From Lumnitzera littorea (taxonomy: Eukaryota > Streptophyta > Magnoliopsida > Myrtales > Combretaceae), in contig JAMXBB010000001.1 of the NCBI GenBank assembly GCA_024138015.1, positions 128,939,701 to 129,003,700 on the forward strand: a stretch of 64,000 nucleotides of DNA. The letters are read 5' to 3'. A program made the position numbers and the translations under genes. Within the stretch, counting starts at the first letter, position 1. The number at the start of each line of letters is the position of its first letter. Under the pieces are notes generated by a model. The model made no database searches, was not told the origin of the DNA, and saw only the letters and a list, made by a program, of their open reading frames with translations. This document shows positions 24,005-34,211 of this stretch, piece by piece.

Positions 24005-25336
24005 CGGCCTAATATAAATCATGCCTTCTCTCTTCTTTGGCCGTGAAAAATATGAAAATCCTAGCAAGCTAATGGAGAAAACAGCCATCCAGAGATTTGA
24101 TATTAATGCTCGTTTTGACATCGGATCGTCTTCCTCTCTACACTTCAACCACGAAGTTATATCTGAGTTTGGCAAATCCTGAAACAGAGAGAACATGCAT
24201 GGAACCTGGCAAGATTGGAGAGTATATTTTGTTGTATAGAATCGATTACGAGCATGAAGCGAATCAAATGTTGAAGTAAATCGGAAATGTTTATGGAAAA
24301 AAAATTTGTTTAGTCCAATCGATACCCAATTCGAAGAATAAGCCTAGAGTAGAAGGGGTTTGATTGTGTTCGAACAAAGTCTCGTATGCAGGGAATTATG
24401 TCTATTCCGTTTCTGCGAGTTTTGACTTGTAGCGTTGTGTCCATTCGAATGTTGTTATTAGTGTGTTAAACCACTCAAGAGGCCATAACCTTCTATGATG
24501 TATTTAATTGTTTGATACATGATCGATGATTTATAGGATTAAATTCACATCGAAAGTCGTATTTCTCGATTAAAATCAAATGCTGTTCTCTAAGTAATGG
24601 ATTAAGATTATGGAACTAACTTCAACAGATAAAAAAAGATAAAACGACTTTTTTACTTTCGATTTTCAATGTCGCCTCGCCTGTATAAGAGATCCCCAAA
24701 TCCAACTAATTGAAGAACCAATAGAGGAAACAAGTACCGAGAGAAGGTTAAAGCGATGGAAAAATGAAGAAAAACACGACGGTAGATGGGTTTTGCATAC
24801 TGGAGACATATTTGCAACCCTCTATCTAATATCCTCTATGACACATACCTGCCCATCAAAAGGAAATATGAAAGATTATTGAAGAGAGTACAGTACTTAA
24901 AAAGACAATAGACAGACAAAATCCTAGTAATTAAAATCGATGGTTATCACAAGAAACTTTTGCATATGGCAAGGATTTCACTATTAAAAAGGTCTTAAGC
25001 AATCTGGGTATAGAAGGTTAAAAAATTGTGGGAAATACGATGTTGTAATTACAAAGTTAGAAGTGGTTGCATGATTTCATTGTCATTGTACTAAGGTCTC
25101 TATAATGGGTGCAACAATTGCAAATTTGCCTTTCTTAATGACTATCGCAAATCAATGAATTTTCCGAAGGGTTTCATCATTGCAAAAAGATCTTAAGACA
25201 TATGGATTGTGAAGAAAAAAACACAAAAATAAAAAGAGATATCTTACTAAGGATTTTTGAGTTTCAAAGAAAGTGAAAGGTATATCCTCTGATAGGAATG
25301 CATACAGGGAAGAAAATATTTGAGTTGCGCTTAATG
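24005..25336 (+). other. Intergenic DNA with scrambled coding-like remnants
   Basis: Between about 24640 and 25290 the + strand gives protein-like segments in shifting frames, e.g. RRLKRWKNEEKHDGRWVLHT (about 24742-24800) and NNCKFAFLNDYRKSMNFPKG (about 25111-25170). Stops and frameshifts separate them. I do not recognise the family; it could be a decayed transposon gene or other pseudogene into which, or beside which, the Tat element inserted. Confidence 0.35.
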
Positions 25337-25341
25337 GTTAC

Positions 25342-25823
25342 TGTTGATGGGGTACTTTGGACATGAGCTCTTCATACTTGATTGGATTCGACGTATCTTA
25401 TGGCGTAGAGCTCACCCTTATGGACTTAAGCTCTAAGCTTGAATGGACTAAGTACAGTAAACCATGTAACAGTTAGAATGCACAAGATAAGGATAAAGCA
25501 GTTACGTCCTGAATAAGTGGAATATATTAGGCATAACGATTTCATTTTGCGAGAGAAGATCTCTCTCACCAACTACCCTCCAACTACTAGCTTCACTTCC
25601 CTATAAATACTAAGTCATCACCCAATTATAAACCTCTCTATGTTTTACATGTTAAGCCTGCATATCACCTTTAAGTATTTTATACTCTCAAAAACCCACT
25701 ACTAACTTAAGTATTGGAGTGGCTACGTCAGACAATCTCTTAGTGTCCTTTCACTATGTGTTGTTTTGCAAGCTCTATATGTGTAGAGCCTAAACGATTA
25801 TCGGCAAGAACTCTGAGATGACA
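25342..25823 (+). repeat. 5' LTR of the Tat element
   Basis: Starts TGTTGATGG, ends GATGACA. It has a TATA box, CTATAAATAC (25601-25610), and an AT-rich leader, and matches the 3' LTR along its length, including the shared 'gctctatatgtgtagagcc' block. The two LTRs have clearly diverged, so the insertion is not recent. Confidence 0.9.
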
Positions 25824-25825
25824 TT

Positions 25826-25843
25826 TGACATCGTATGTGGGAA
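25826..25843 (+). other. Primer-binding site
   Basis: TGACATCGTATGTGGGAA lies two bases after the 5' LTR. It fits the tRNA-Asp-type site TGGCGCCGTCTGTGGGAA that is common in Tat elements, with four mismatches that include the CpG-containing part. Confidence 0.65.
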
Positions 25844-25916
25844 GAGTGAATTTCTACACCTAAAACCCTAAACACATCAAATACATACCCCACAAGCAAT
25901 ACTTACTTACAACATT

Positions 25917-27345
25917 ATGTCTCAACGCAACGAATAAGAAAATCAATAGTTAGTAAATAACTAATCGGGGGGTATATCAACCCCTCCAAAAGGTTGTGTT
26001 GGAGGAGCACCTAAAGCGCATGGAATACCTAGCTGAAGAGTATGTTGCATAGAACAAGATGCTCCGTGCTTGCCTAGATGAAGCGAAGTGGCACAGTGTG
26101 CAAACTCACCACCTCGAAGCTTCAGATGCCTGTATTGGGTGGAATAACATCCAGTAGCAACATCAGAATGGCAAGGATCAGCAACCCGACCCGCCATTGC
26201 ATTAACAACCAGCAAGGTTTGTAGTTACTTAAGACCGAACTCTAGTTGGTAACAAGCAAGAAGCTGACTTACAAGGAGTGTAGGCTTATTCAATTGCACG
26301 ACAAGGTCACCTGGAAAATGATGCTGACTTGAACGAGCTCCGTGCTGTGGTAAGGCAACTCTTGGAGCAGTAAGGGAGTAAGCTTGTTGGCGACGCCGGG
26401 TTAGTTGCTAGCAAAAAGACCCCCTTCACCAAGGGTGTCCAAGACAAAGTGCTGCCCCCTAATGGAAAACTTCTGTCCCTAGACTAGTATGATGGCACGA
26501 GCGACCCTAATGACCATCTTCTCTACTTTCGTACCCTCATGAACCTTTACGGTCATAGGGATGCTATAATGTGCAAGGCCTTCCCAGGCGCACTAAGGAA
26601 GGTAGCCCGAACATGGTTTAATTACCTTCTTAACAATTCCATCAACTCCTTCGATGAGCTGGCGCAGAGGTTCAGCCTCCATTTTAGGGCTAGCAAGCCT
26701 CCGTCCAAAGATACATCATCCTTGTACTTAGTAAGTCAGGGTGAAGGCAAGTCCTTATGCGACTATGTAGCCCTATTCAACAACATTGTGATTGAGATCC
26801 TTCAGTTAGATGATGGAGTTTCTAGATAATGGAGTTGCTATTCATGCCACCCAACTTGGCATTTGACTTTCGAGAGATTTCTTTCAATCACTTGTGAAGA
26901 GTAAGTTGAAGATTGTGGTCGACTTCTAAAACAAAGCCCAGGAGTACATTGACTAGGAAGATAACATTTGTGCTAGGCGCGATGCCAACCGAGAAAGGTT
27001 AGGCGCAAAGTAGTGAAAGGAAAAATTTTCCATAAAGAATCGCCTTGGCAATAAGCTGCTGAGCAGATCAGAGGGGGAGAGCTTTGGGAAGAAAAAGTGC
27101 CAAGCCGAGTGCAACCTTGACCCACTCCCTCCTCCCATTTACACCAGTACATACCCTTAAATATGCCCATTGCTTAGGTCTATTTAGAAGTGAAGCATTG
27201 GATCATACTCTAGAAGCTACAAAAAATGTGGAGGAACCCTCATTGGAACTCTAACAAATACCGTCAGTTTTGCAATGACTACGGGCATACCACCGAAGAG
27301 TGCTTCCAGTTGAAGAACACTATTAAATATAAAGAACACTAGGCT
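25917..27345 (+). pseudogene. Tat gag remnant
   Basis: Reading starts near the ATG at 25917 (MSQRNE, then a stop). The conserved retrotransposon gag core runs about 26460-26830: YDGTSDPNDHL, then FPGALRKVARTWFNYL, then SFDELAQRFSLHF. The longest open stretch is 26539-26829. A C-terminal zinc-binding-like segment, C-x3-GHTTEECFQLKN, lies at about 27260-27320, as in Tat gag proteins. Several stops break the frame (e.g. 26166, 26371, 26486, 26827). Gag would form the virus-like particle in an intact element. The frame is cut off by a non-coding insert at about 27345. Confidence 0.8.
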
Positions 27346-28435
27346 AAACTCAAGGGGGGGAGGTGGGGTGAATTGAGTTTTAAGGACAAATTGCAATTCT
27401 TTTCCAATATAAACAACTAAATGCAATATTAAGAGTAATCAAAACAAAAATAAAACAATAATAAGTGCGGAAATTAAAAGAGATAAGGATAAAGAAGATC
27501 AAGCCCGGATATAACGTGGAGTTTGGACTGCTCCTTAGTCTTCACGGACACATAATGCCTCTAATCGAGGACTTTATACCACTTTATTGATTTCTTAATC
27601 CAAACTCCATGAGCTACACACACACAAACTTGATTACATAAGTTTTTCACTCACGATTCTCAATACAAATCACAATCTTAACTCACAACATAAAACTTAA
27701 TCTCAAAGATTACTAGTATAGTGCTTTTAATTCTCAATACTTTGTAACCAACAATTTACAAGCACTACACTCCAAATCTCTCTAAATATTAGTAATTTAT
27801 GGTACAAGAGATAATGGGAATTATAGACAACAAGAATACAAAAGAATGTTGGAATATTGCAGCAAAAGACAAGTTCTTAATTGGCTTTGCTCGGGTTATT
27901 GAGCTTTTATATCAACCCATTGAATTCTTTCCATTATCGCGTATTAAATGCTCCAACAACTACTTGGATTAGACTTACTAACATGCCAATACCTTGCACT
28001 ATCGACAAGTAAACCAGCAAGCCCGTTCCTTGTTCAAAAGCAAGTTCATCTCCTTATCTAGGCCACTTCACTGTCAAGCTAGTAGTGCTTTGGAACTGTT
28101 AACCTAGTAAGCTAAATATCTCCTGAATATACTTTTAACAATCGACAAATAACTATACTTTGCAATTTAATTCCAATATCATTTGATCATCACTTAAAGG
28201 ATTAAATTTCTTATTGAGATAATTGATATAATTAATTATTGAGCAAATTAATCGATCTTATTCAATCAACTCAATATAATCAAATAATACTTAGTTTAAT
28301 CATCCACTTGTTTTGTTCTGTTCTCTTTAAAAACATGTTTAGATACATACTTTTTGTTTGTACTCATCGAAATCGACATGCTTAATTATACATTTTTTAT
28401 TTTGTTCTCATCAAAATCAAATAATGAACCTTATG
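27346..28435. mobile_element. Non-coding insert between gag and protease of the Tat element
   Basis: In Tat polyproteins the C-terminal gag zinc region is normally followed closely by the segment before protease. Here about 1.1 kb of AT-rich sequence intervenes. It begins with a G-rich run (27354-27367) and 'tgaattgagtttt'. Coding similarity returns at about 28440-28640 (INVIMEGPHPAS around 28608-28643). A short internal duplication, 'actcatcgaaatcgaca' against 'ctcatcaaaatcaaata', lies at its right end (about 28363-28420). Exact ends, a target duplication and a family were not established. Confidence 0.5.
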
Positions 28436-28439
28436 TTCA

Positions 28440-29010
28440 ATAGAATATGCCATTTAGTGTGGTTTCTTTGACAAGTATATGGCCCATTGGAGGAACAATA
28501 ACCATTCAGATGATGACGGAGATAAGGGACCTCCAAAGCAACGAACTGAGGATGCCTATGTGGAGTAGAATAACGACCGCCACAATGATTGCGCCCCAAT
28601 GGTGTCATTAACGTGATTATGGAGGGGCCGCACCCAGCGAGCCGGTTGAGTACTAACAGCTCGATTAATGCCCATTCAGAGGTGCTGGCTGTAAAGGAGA
28701 AGAGATAGAAGTTAAACACTTCCATCTCCTTCTCCAACGAAGACCTTGAAGGGGTTGATAAACTCCCATTAAGGCACCCTGGTGATAGGAGTGAGGATCT
28801 CAAAATTTGAGGTCCTGAAGATTATAGTAGACACTGGCAGCTCTACCAACATACTCTTCCTCCATACATACAATAGGATGAGGAAGAAGATGTTAGCAAA
28901 AATGAAGCCGTACCACCATAGCTTAATCGGCTTTAACAGAAGTACAATCCAAGCCAAAGGTATCATCACGTTGAATATGGAACTGGGCGATGATGACTAC
29001 ATGGCACAAT
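28440..29010 (+). pseudogene. Tat pre-protease and aspartic protease remnant
   Basis: The segment INVIMEGPHPAS (about 28608-28643) matches the linker before protease in Tat polyproteins. The protease itself is open at 28782-29012 and contains the catalytic motif VDTGSSTNILF (about 28828-28860) followed by a hydrophobic flap-like segment. Aspartic protease would cut the polyprotein in an intact element. Frameshifts near 28780 separate it from the linker. Confidence 0.8.
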
Positions 29011-29489
29011 GACCAGTACAGTTCGTTGTGATTAATTGACCCTCCCTTTACAACACTCTCTTGGGAAGACCAAGCCTAAACGTATTTGAGACGATCACAT
29101 ATTCCCTTCACTTGAAGGCCAAATTCCCAACCCCAACCGAGGTAAGAACATGCGAATGTGATTAGAAGCTCTCACGAGAGCTGTATGTCAAGGCGACCAA
29201 AAGAGATAGCGTCTTCACTTAGAAACAGGCCCGTAAGAGAAGTAGGCTGAGAGAGGCGAGCCTGGAGAAAAGATAGAAGACGTTCAAATCGGAAGCTCAC
29301 CCAAGTAGACCACAAAAGTCGAGATTGAGACTCTAGTCGAAGTGAAGGACAAAACCATCGCCCTCTTGTAGGTAAATTCAAATAGGTTTACCTCGTTAGC
29401 ATTGGACAAACTCGAAATTTCCCTCGACTTAGCGACCTGTAGCCTCAACATTGACACTATAATGTAGTCTATCAAATAGAAAAAGAGGC

Positions 29490-30300
29490 ATTTTGTTCTA
29501 GAACAGTAAGCCGCAATCGAAGAAGAAGTGCAGAAGCTAGTTAAAGCTGGCTTTGTAAGGGAGGAAAAGTACTCGTCATGGTTGGCGAATGTGGTACTGG
29601 TTAAGAAGAAGAATGGGAAGTGGCGCATGTGTGTCGATTATACCTACCTCAACAAAGCCTACCTTAAAGATTATTTCTCTCTCCCTAGGATCGACTAGCT
29701 CGTCAATTCTACATCAGGACACGCTCTGCTGAGCTTTATGGAAGCTTTCTCGAGGTACAACTTGATTAAAATGGACCCAAAGGATGAAGTCCATACCTCC
29801 TTCGTCACTGATTATGGTAGATATTGTTATACCGTGATGTCATTCGAACTAAAAAATGTCGGGGCCACATACTAGCGAATGGTGATGAAGCGCTTCAAGC
29901 CCTAGATCAGGCGAAATATGAAGGTGTACGTCTACGTCATGATTATCAAGAGCTAAAAGTCGGTTGATCATGTCAAGGATCTCTAGGAAGCCTTTGACCA
30001 AATGCGCACGTACGGTATGAAGCCAAACCCCCAGAAGTGTGTCTTTGGTGTCAGCTTTAACAAGTTTCTCAAATTTCTGGTTATATATAGAGGTATTGAG
30101 GCTAACCCCGAGAAGATCACGGCTATCAGGGGAATGAAGCCTCCAACTTCAATCCGAGATGTATAAAGGCTCATTAACATGGTGGTTACGCTAAACAGAT
30201 TTATTTCAAAGAGCGTCGATAGATGCGTCGAGTTTTTCAAAATCCTACAAGTTTTGAATGGACTCTCGAGTGTGTCACTACCTTTCAGTAGCTCAAAAAC
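29490..30300 (+). pseudogene. Tat reverse transcriptase remnant, catalytic aspartates lost
   Basis: Fingers and palm are clear: a LVKAGFVREEKYSSWLANVV segment (about 29538-29597), LVKKKNGKWRMCVDY (about 29599-29641), LSFMEAFSRYNLIKM (about 29732-29775). The position of the Y-V-D-D box reads K-V-Y-V-Y-V-M-I-I-K-S (about 29920-29952), so both aspartates are replaced (Y-V). The enzyme would be inactive even without its stops (e.g. 29695, 29874, 29902, 29955, 29983). The thumb region continues with NPQKCVFGV (about 30028-30055). Confidence 0.88.
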
Positions 30301-30329
30301 TTCTTTGCTTACCTACCAGTCCTCTCTAA

Positions 30330-30760
30330 GCCTATCTAAGGAAAAGACCTGTTCTTGTAATTGGCCATAAGCGACTGGGCATTCTTCTCTGTTCTGGTTA
30401 GAGTAGAGGGAAGAGAATACAGGTCAGTATGTTACATCAGCCATATATTTCATGGGCCCAAGATCAGGTACACTTGGGTAGAAAAATTCGCTCTAACTAT
30501 CGTCATCACAACCCGATAGGTGAGGCCCTACTTCTAGGCGTACCAAGTGATCGTACTTACGGATCAACCATTGTATACCATGTTGCAGAAACCTAACATA
30601 TCTAAATGGATGATGAAATACACAATGGAATCGAGTAAGTATGGAATCTAGTATTAGCTACAAACGAACAGAAATCTAATGCGTCTGAATGGATGATAAA
30701 ATACACAATGGAATTGAGTGAGTATGGAATCTAGTATTAGCTACAAACGGCCTACAAAGC
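30330..30760 (+). pseudogene. Tat RNase H remnant with an 83-bp tandem duplication
   Basis: The canonical RNase H follows RT in scattered frames (LAISDWAF-like at about 30357-30385; a YTWVEKFALT-like block at about 30470-30500). At 30588-30750 a segment containing 'atggatgat' and 'tacacaatgga' occurs twice with a spacing of 83 bp and some mismatches. Since 83 is not a multiple of three, the duplication shifts the frame. Confidence 0.7.
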
Positions 30761-30829
30761 ACTGGTGCTAACTGATTTCGTGATAGAATATGCAAGAGAT
30801 GAGGAAACACTACTAGGCGATGACAAGCT

Positions 30830-31215
30830 GGTGTAGACTCTCCACATTGATGGATCATCCACCTCAAGGGGTGGAGGTGTATGTCTTGTTCTAATTGGCC
30901 CGTATAAGGTCACCATCTACTATGCCCTCAAGTTCGGATTCGATTTCAGTAACAATGAGTCCGAATATGAAGCGCTTATCATCGATCTCAAGCTAGCCAA
31001 GGAGATCGGTGTTGAGTAGTTGTGGATCTTCTCAAACTCCATGCTAGTCGTCCAGTAGATCTAAAGTGAATATGAGGCTAAGGACATCATTATGGCTAGG
31101 TACCTTGAAAAAGTGAGAGGTCACTTAGTAGAATTCCCATCATGGGATATCAGGAAAATTCCTTAAACGAAAAATTCCGCGATAGAATGGCTATCTAAGC
31201 TTACGTCTACAGTTA
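30830..31215 (+). pseudogene. Second (archaeal-type) RNase H-like domain of the Tat element
   Basis: LHIDGSSTSRGGGVCLVL (about 30840-30893) then NNESEYEALIIDLKLAKEIGVE (about 30951-31016) then FSNSMLVV (about 31030-31053). The D...E...D pattern of an RNase H fold is preserved in the first two segments (D-G-S-S, E-Y-E-A); the third position reads S-N-S-M. An extra RNase H at this place is the mark of Tat elements. Stops at 31016, 31055 and 31061 break it. Confidence 0.8.
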
Positions 31216-31379
31216 TACAGAAGCCCGAAGTAAAGGAGAGTAAGATATTTATAGAGTACCTGCTGAAAAAAAAAAAGTATAACCCTGGGCTTGGCTAAAG
31301 TTTTGGAACTAACTACAACAGCACCAGAGCCAAGCTGGATGGATCCTATCTGAAGTTATTTAGAGTAAGGTATGCTACC

Positions 31380-32500
31380 GAAAGACAAGAGGGTGGAGAA
31401 GAAGCTTTGAGACAACGCTATTAATTATATGCTAATCGACGGTGTCTTGTACCATAGGAGAGTCAGCCTCCCCTTACTTCAATGCCTCCGAGAAGAGGAA
31501 GAGTTGTGCGTTATGGAAGAGTTGCATGCTGAAGTGTGTAGCAATCACATTTAATCCTAAGCCCTTTACCTACTAGCGCTACGGCTTGGCTATTACTAGC
31601 CCACTATGAGGCAAGACGCAAAGGTTGTGGCCCAAAAGTGCCCGCAGTACCAGAGGTTTGCCCCAATTAGTCACGCGCCCAATACCACCCTCCAACCCTT
31701 GATAAGCCCATGGCTATTCGCATAACGGGGGATTGATATCCTTTGTGCCTTCCCAAAAGCTTCAGGTGGACAGTAATTCATAATTATCACCATCGATTAC
31801 TTCATGAAGTAAGTAGAGGTCGAAGTAGTAGCCAAAATCATGGAGAGAAGTGTTAAATCTTTCGTCAGAAACAACATTCTCTCTCGGTTTGGAGTCCCCT
31901 ATGCCCTCATCACAAACACCGACTGACGGTTCAATAACCTCAAGTTCAAGGAGTTTTACGCCAAGTACCATATCACCCTACACTTTACCTCAGTTGCTTA
32001 CCCCCAATCAAATGGATAGGTGGAGGTAACCAATCGGGTCATTTTGAATAGCCTGAAGAAGTACGTAAACCAATCTCAAGGTGCCTAGGCCGATGAACTG
32101 CTTAATATCTTATAAGAGTACAAGACCACCCATCGTACTTCTATAGGCGAGACCCCCTTCTGCCTTGCTTTCGAGTCGAAAGCAGTCCTCCCCGTCGAAC
32201 TTGAGTTCCCTAATATTCAGACTCAAAGTTTTAATGCTGCCCTTACTGACTCATTGCTATAAGTGAGCGTAACATTATCGACCAAATTAGAAACCTTGCT
32301 ACTAGTAGGGTAACCGCATACTAACATCGGGTTGTACGATATTACAATTAGAAGGTGGGACACAAGGACTTTAAGGTCGACGACTTAGTATATCGAAAAC
32401 TAGAAGCCATAGATTCACGCGAAGGGCAGGGCAAGCTAACCCCTAATTGAGAAGACTCGTTCAGAGTTAGGGAGAGATTTGGCAATGGAGCATACAGGCT
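31380..32500 (+). pseudogene. Tat integrase remnant
   Basis: The N-terminal H-H-C-C finger is recognisable (ELHAEVCSNHI at about 31519-31552; C-P-Q-C-like CPQYQRF at about 31640-31660). Core: GIDILCAFPKASGGQ (about 31729-31773), IDYFMK (about 31793-31810), NTD before a stop (about 31916-31926), YPQSNG then a stop then VEVTNRV (about 32000-32041). So the D, D and E catalytic positions are still present, but stops lie directly after the second D and just before the E. The C-terminal part (ETPFCLAFESKAVLPVELEF, about 32149-32208) follows. Confidence 0.85.
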
Positions 32501-32694
32501 AAAAAGATTGGATGATGAGCTCATCCTACTCACATGAAACACTAATAACCTTCAGCTTTATTTTGATTAGCATTTTGTCATATACACTTTTCCAAAATGA
32601 TGAAATAAAAAGTTATGTGGTAATTGATCGACTATTTCTATCTCTCTTGTTCCCTTTTTCTTATTTTCCATGTAAGCCTTTGAACAAGCGCATG

Positions 32695-33180
32695 GATGCT
32701 TTATCAGATAAGTCGGAATGCCACAAACCTAACTCCTCTTAAGGTAACCTCAACAAGGGAAACACCCATTATATAAAGGAACTCCCCTATACTAGGCAGG
32801 TTAGAACGCCATCGACCTAACCTTCCTTGAGTAACCTCAGCAAAAGGAAACATCCCTCACACAGAGGAACTCCCCCATACTGAAAAGGTTGGAATGCCAC
32901 CGACTTGACCCCTGTAGGGTAAGCTTGGCAAGGGGAGACATCCTTTGCACAAAAGAACTCCTCCATACCAGATAGGTCAAAACGCCATTGACCTGACCCC
33001 CTTAAGGTAACCTCGACAAGGTGAAATACTCCTTACTGAGAAGGAACTCCCTCACACTGGACAAGTCAGAATGTTACCGACTTGACCTCCATTAGGATAA
33101 CCTCGGCAAAGGAAACACTCCTTGTACAAAGGAAATCCCTCAACAATTAACCTTAGTAAGGGTCAACTCCCTTTGTAAAG
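32695..33180 (+). repeat. ~88-bp tandem array upstream of the Tat 3' LTR
   Basis: Diverged units start at about 32741, 32829, 32915, 33003 and 33092 (spacings 86-89 bp). Each has a 'taacctc-aca-agg' start, an 'aggaactcc' middle and a 'gccaccgacttgacc' end; the array begins and ends with partial units. Non-coding arrays between integrase and 3' LTR are known from Tat/Ogre-type elements and can seed satellites. Confidence 0.88.
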
Positions 33181-33716
33181 GTATGTACCTACACGCTAGT
33201 TTGCTATAGCACGACACATGTCATGTCGCATTTAATGTATGGAATACAGGCAGGCAAAAATCATATTTTGAAAAAGTTCCTTTAACAAGAAGCTTTTTCA
33301 AGGCCCATCCAACTTCCACTTAGTCGGCATGATAAAGACATGAAGTAGTTATACCTGTTCGGTCCTCGTCGAGCACTATTCGGACATACTGGTTCGTAGC
33401 CTTAAAGTGCCTGCCCAGTGAGTTGCAAGGGTATCTCGCTTTAATACCGTAACCTAAGCCTTGCTTGGGGCTCCAGTACTTTGCTTCAGAACTCCTAGCC
33501 ACTCTTGTTCATCTTGCCTTGGATATTTTCAGCCCGGGTATCCATTGCCTTGGATACCTTCACCTTGGCTACCTTCCAGTCCGGACTTATGCACCCACTA
33601 CGTCGGCCCCATGGTGTCAGGACGGATTCCTTTGAGTTAGATCAATCACGCTTGAGCAACTTATATATTCGTTCTTCTTGCCTTTGCCTTGATAATGAGA
33701 TTGCGAGGCGGGTAAA
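33181..33716 (+). other. Non-coding 3' region of the Tat element
   Basis: Sequence between the 88-bp array and the 3' LTR, somewhat richer in GC than the flanking plant DNA. Two open frames here (about 60 and 100 codons, on opposite strands) show no family resemblance. A purine-rich stretch just before the LTR (about 33694-33716) is the likely polypurine tract, degenerate. Confidence 0.6.
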
Positions 33717-34206
33717 CGTCAAAGGGCACTTTGGACATGGGCCTAAGAGGCCCAACTTGATCCAACACGTCTTGTGGCTTAGGGCTCACCCCTACAAGCC
33801 TAAGCCTTAGGCCTGAATGGACTAAGTTCAGTAAGCTCTGCAATAGTTAGAATGCACAAGATAAGAATGAAGTAGCCATATTCTGAATAAGTATGATACG
33901 TCGAACATAACGACTCTTTTCTCCTACACTTGTGGGAGAAGATTTCTCTTACTAACCGACCTCCAACTTTAGGCTCCACTCTCCTATAAATAATAAATCA
34001 TTACCCACTAGTAAACCTTTCTACACTATGCATACTAAGCCTACATATCACCTTTAAGTATTTTATATTCTCAAGAGCCCATTGCTAATTTAAGTATCGG
34101 AGTAGCCACGCCAGATAACCACCTAGCGTCCCTTCACTGTATGTTATTTTGCAGGCTCTATATGTGTAGAGCCCAAACGATTACCTATAGGAACTTTGAG
34201 ATGATA
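33717..34206 (+). repeat. 3' LTR of the Tat element
   Basis: Aligns with 25342-25823, including CCTATAAATAA (TATA, about 33984-33994) and the 'gctctatatgtgtagagcc' block (34155-34173). Ends GATGATA, the 5' LTR's GATGACA with one C-to-T change, and is followed by GTTAC. The left edge is approximate because the terminal TG has mutated. Confidence 0.88.
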
Positions 34207-34211
34207 GTTAC

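Larger units (their letters stand above)
25342..34206 (+). mobile_element. Full-length but inactive Ty3/gypsy retrotransposon, Tat type
   Basis: It is bounded by direct LTRs (25342-25823, about 33717-34206) and by a perfect 5-bp target duplication GTTAC (25337-25341, 34207-34211). Order inside: primer-binding site, gag, a non-coding insert, protease, RT, RNase H, a second RNase H-like domain, integrase, an 88-bp tandem array, 3' LTR. RT before integrase makes it Ty3/gypsy; the extra RNase H before integrase and the tRNA-Asp-like primer-binding site point to the Tat lineage (established knowledge of that lineage). Stops throughout, and loss of the RT catalytic aspartates, show it is dead. Confidence 0.92.

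Noticed and set aside
23954..24196. 80-codon open frame on the minus strand over the tRNA
   Set aside because: Its C-terminal half is the antisense of tRNA-Glu (a common source of IEPGSPG-like peptides); no family resemblance elsewhere.
25961..26215. 84-codon minus-strand open frame at the start of the Tat element
   Set aside because: Antisense to the gag N-terminal region and without domain features.
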